Positions 62,187-64,000 of a stretch of DNA of 64,000 nt are shown here, one piece after another; within the stretch, counting starts at the first letter, position 1; the number at the start of each line of letters is the position of its first letter. The stretch is from Opitutaceae bacterium (GTDB lineage Bacteria; Verrucomicrobiota; Verrucomicrobiia; Opitutales; Opitutaceae), in the NCBI GenBank assembly GCA_016794785.1, contig JAEUHC010000002.1, positions 1 through 64,000 on the forward strand, written 5' to 3'. The position numbers and the translations under genes were made by a program. The notes beneath the pieces are model-generated. The model was not told where the DNA came from. It saw only the letters and a program-made list of their open reading frames with translations, and did not search any database.

Positions 62187-63485
62187 ATGAATCCCAACGA
62201 ACTTCCCCTCGAACGCCCGCTGCTCACCGATCGCTCCGTGGCCATCAAGCTCGTCGGCGTCGGCGGCGCCGGCTCGAATGCCGTCGATCGCCTGAAGATG
62301 GAGAATCTCGAGCGTCTCCAGCTCGCGGTGCTCAATACGGATCATCAGGCGCTCTCCAGCTCGCCGGTTCAGGACAAGGTGCTGCTCGGCATGGGCGTGA
62401 CGCGCGGCCTCGGCGCCGGCGGCGATCCCGAGCTCGGGCGGCAGGCCGCGGAGGCCGACCGCGAGAAAATCGCGCGCGTCGTCAAGGATTGCGATCTGGT
62501 ATTCCTCGTCACCGGCATGGGCGGCGGCACCGGCAGCGGCGCCTCGCCCGTGGTGGCGGAGATCGCCGCGGAGGCGGGGGCGCTCGTGATCGCGTTTGTC
62601 ACGATGCCGTTCAGCTTCGAGGGCGGGCGCCGCCTTAAGCAGGCCGAGGAGGGCCTGCGCGCCCTGCGCGGCGTGTGCGACGCCGTCATCCCGCTGCCCA
62701 ACGACGTGCTCCTGCAGGAGGCCGGCGACAATGAGACGGTCCTCGATGCCTTCGCGCGCGCCGACGCCTGGATCGGCCGCGGTGTGAAGTCGATCTGGTC
62801 GATGCTCTTCAAGACCGGGCTCATGAACCTGGACTTCGCCGCGCTCCGCCAGACGATCGGGCCGCGCGGCGGCAAGACGCTCTTCGGCCTCGCCGAGGGC
62901 GAAGGGGAGAACGCCATGGCCGACGCCATCGCCGGGCTGAAGCTCTGCCCCTTGCTCCACACTCCGGAATTTTCCCGCAAGGCCGACCGCCTGCTCGTGA
63001 ATATCATGGGTGGCGCCGGTTTGACGATGCACCGGGTGAACGAGCTTATGCTCGCCGTCACCGAGCAGTTTGGCCGCGACTCGCACATCCAGCTGGGCGC
63101 CGTGATTGACGAGGACATGGGATCGCGGGTCGAAGTCTGCATCCTCGGGACGACCGACATGAGCAGCCGCGGTGGCACCACGCGGCGGCCGCCGATTACC
63201 CCGGCTTCGCGGGTAAAGTTGGCCCCGCCTGCCAGCCTCCCGCGCGCGGAGGCCCCGGCGGCGCACACCCCGGCCAATCTGTCGGAACCCGATGCCCCTG
63301 CCGCCTCCGCGGGGACGCGCGGCGAGGCCAAGGTAGTGCATTTGCCCAAGGCGGCGCAGGATGAGTTCGGCTTCGGCGAAGTGGAGAGCCGCGGATATTT
63401 CGAGAAGACCGACCGCAATCTCCACGAAGGCCAGGACCTCGACGTGCCGACCTATTTGCGCAAAGGCATCAAAATTCAGCTCTGA
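62187..63485 (+). CDS. ftsZ: FtsZ, tubulin-like division GTPase with altered T7 loop
   Basis: A 432-residue GTPase. The GTP site is GVGGAGSNAVD (24-34) with tubulin signature GGGTGSGAS (112-120) and VTMPFSFEGGRR. The linker (about 325-400) is Pro/Ala-rich, and the C-terminal peptide VPTYLRKGIKIQL should bind FtsA. The T7 loop, normally NxDFxD with two catalytic aspartates, reads NLDFAALRQTI: Asp216 is kept but the second Asp is Ala219. It starts nine bases after ftsA. Confidence 0.9.
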   Translation: MNPNELPLERPLLTDRSVAIKLVGVGGAGSNAVDRLKMENLERLQLAVLNTDHQALSSSPVQDKVLLGMGVTRGLGAGGDPELGRQAAEADREKIARVVKDCDLVFLVTGMGGGTGSGASPVVAEIAAEAGALVIAFVTMPFSFEGGRRLKQAEEGLRALRGVCDAVIPLPNDVLLQEAGDNETVLDAFARADAWIGRGVKSIWSMLFKTGLMNLDFAALRQTIGPRGGKTLFGLAEGEGENAMADAIAGLKLCPLLHTPEFSRKADRLLVNIMGGAGLTMHRVNELMLAVTEQFGRDSHIQLGAVIDEDMGSRVEVCILGTTDMSSRGGTTRRPPITPASRVKLAPPASLPRAEAPAAHTPANLSEPDAPAASAGTRGEAKVVHLPKAAQDEFGFGEVESRGYFEKTDRNLHEGQDLDVPTYLRKGIKIQL

Positions 63486-63574
63486 GCGGCGGGGTCTTTT
63501 GGGCGAAAAGACGAATTGAACTCCCTGAGCATCGCGCCCCTTGGCAAAGCCCAGTCGTTCTGCATCGTGGCCGC

Positions 63575-64000
63575 ATGTTTGTTGACGAATGCACAGTAAA
63601 GCTCGCCGCCGGTGAGGGTGGTCGCGGCTGCGTGGGTTTCCGCCGGGAGAAATACGAGCCTTGGGGCGGCCCCAACGGCGGTGATGGCGGCCGCGGAGGC
63701 GATGTGGTGCTGCTGGGCGACGTGAACACGAACAACCTCGTCGACTACAAATATCAGCCGCATTGGCGCGGCGAACGAGGCGAGCACGGCCAGGGTTCCG
63801 ACTGCCACGGCCGCGACGGCAAGCCCTGCATCCTCCGGATGCCCCTCGGCACCGTCGTGATCGACCTCGAGACCGGGAAGCCCGTCGCCGAGATCACCGC
63901 CGATCAGCAGCGCATCGTGCTCTGCAAAGGCGGCAATGGCGGCTGGGGCAACACGCATTTCAAGACCTCGACCAACCGCGCGCCCCGCCGCGCCAACGAC
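63575..64000 (+). CDS. obg: GTPase Obg/CgtA, cut by window end
   Basis: The first 142 residues of an Obg GTPase, open to the window edge. The glycine-rich Obg fold is visible: FVDECTVKLAAGEGGRGCVGFRREK, EPWGGPNGGDGGRGGDVVL, and LCKGGNGGWGNTHFKTSTNRAPR. The G-domain lies outside. Obg is a ribosome-associated GTPase. Start ATG 63575, 89 bases after ftsZ. Confidence 0.93.
   Translation, partial: MFVDECTVKLAAGEGGRGCVGFRREKYEPWGGPNGGDGGRGGDVVLLGDVNTNNLVDYKYQPHWRGERGEHGQGSDCHGRDGKPCILRMPLGTVVIDLETGKPVAEITADQQRIVLCKGGNGGWGNTHFKTSTNRAPRRAND

Noticed and set aside
60828..63425. An 865-codon minus-strand frame over ftsA and ftsZ
   Set aside because: No recognisable motif, and the strand is fully explained by ftsA and ftsZ. 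Length reflects GC content only.

Overview
The window is about 64 kb of GC-rich, densely coding chromosomal DNA, most likely from a Verrucomicrobiota bacterium of the Opitutaceae type. The evidence is a Gram-negative outer membrane (LptD, a large TonB-dependent receptor with a carboxypeptidase-regulatory-like N-domain), a long dcw cell-wall/division cluster with lineage-specific insertions and divergent MurE and FtsZ, and a surface protein with IPT/TIG repeats plus paired C-terminal repeats of a kind I associate with this phylum. The taxonomic call is inference: there is no rRNA here, only one tRNA.

Layout. 1-2.8 kb is a decayed accessory strip: the tail of an unknown gene, IS-type end repeats, a broken transposase, a toxin-antitoxin pair, a frameshifted luciferase-like oxidoreductase and a probable TolC-tail remnant. 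2.8-7.8 kb (minus) is a fumarase gene between two SLC13-type permeases. 7.9-10.8 kb (minus) holds LapA-like, BON, UbiB-kinase and coiled-coil genes. 10.9-14.1 kb (minus) holds the two-step mannosylglycerate pathway, an MscS channel and tRNA-Ser(GCU). 14.2-18.1 kb (plus) holds acylphosphatase, an ABC exporter pair, a helical-repeat protein and MenA. 18.1-19.2 kb is a lower-GC patch with an orphan lipoprotein. 19.3-24.1 kb (minus) is a run lptD - RsmB-like - scpA - two small genes - trxA. Then come glgB, a secreted protein, the TonB receptor and the IPT-repeat protein (to 34.1 kb). 34.3-38.4 kb is a potC-potD-potB-potA polyamine-type ABC transporter. 38.5-40.2 kb is a two-gene AAA-ATPase plus TOPRIM-like unit. 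40.2-46.2 kb has MarR, an acyltransferase/AMP-ligase fusion, an amidohydrolase, hisI, a DUF971 protein and a type II NADH dehydrogenase. 46.3-64 kb is the dcw cluster mraZ - rsmH - ftsL - ftsI - murE - murF - mraY - (small ORF) - LysM - ftsW - murG - murB - ddl - ftsQ - ftsA - ftsZ - obg (cut by the window end).

Genes within each run are tightly packed, with many 4-base ATGA/GTGA/TTGA overlaps, so translational coupling is probably widespread. The dcw run covers most lipid II synthesis and septation, but murC and murD are missing from their usual places, and MurE and FtsZ lack residues that are normally catalytic.

The most unusual observations are (i) the compact AAA-ATPase/TOPRIM-like gene pair, which resembles a split OLD/PARIS-type defence module; (ii) several unrelated families of palindromic intergenic repeats, including one close to the Pseudomonas REP consensus, one ending one base before a start codon and one supplying a stop codon; and (iii) the MurE, FtsZ and murC/murD anomalies. 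All family calls come from reading the sequence; no database search was run.
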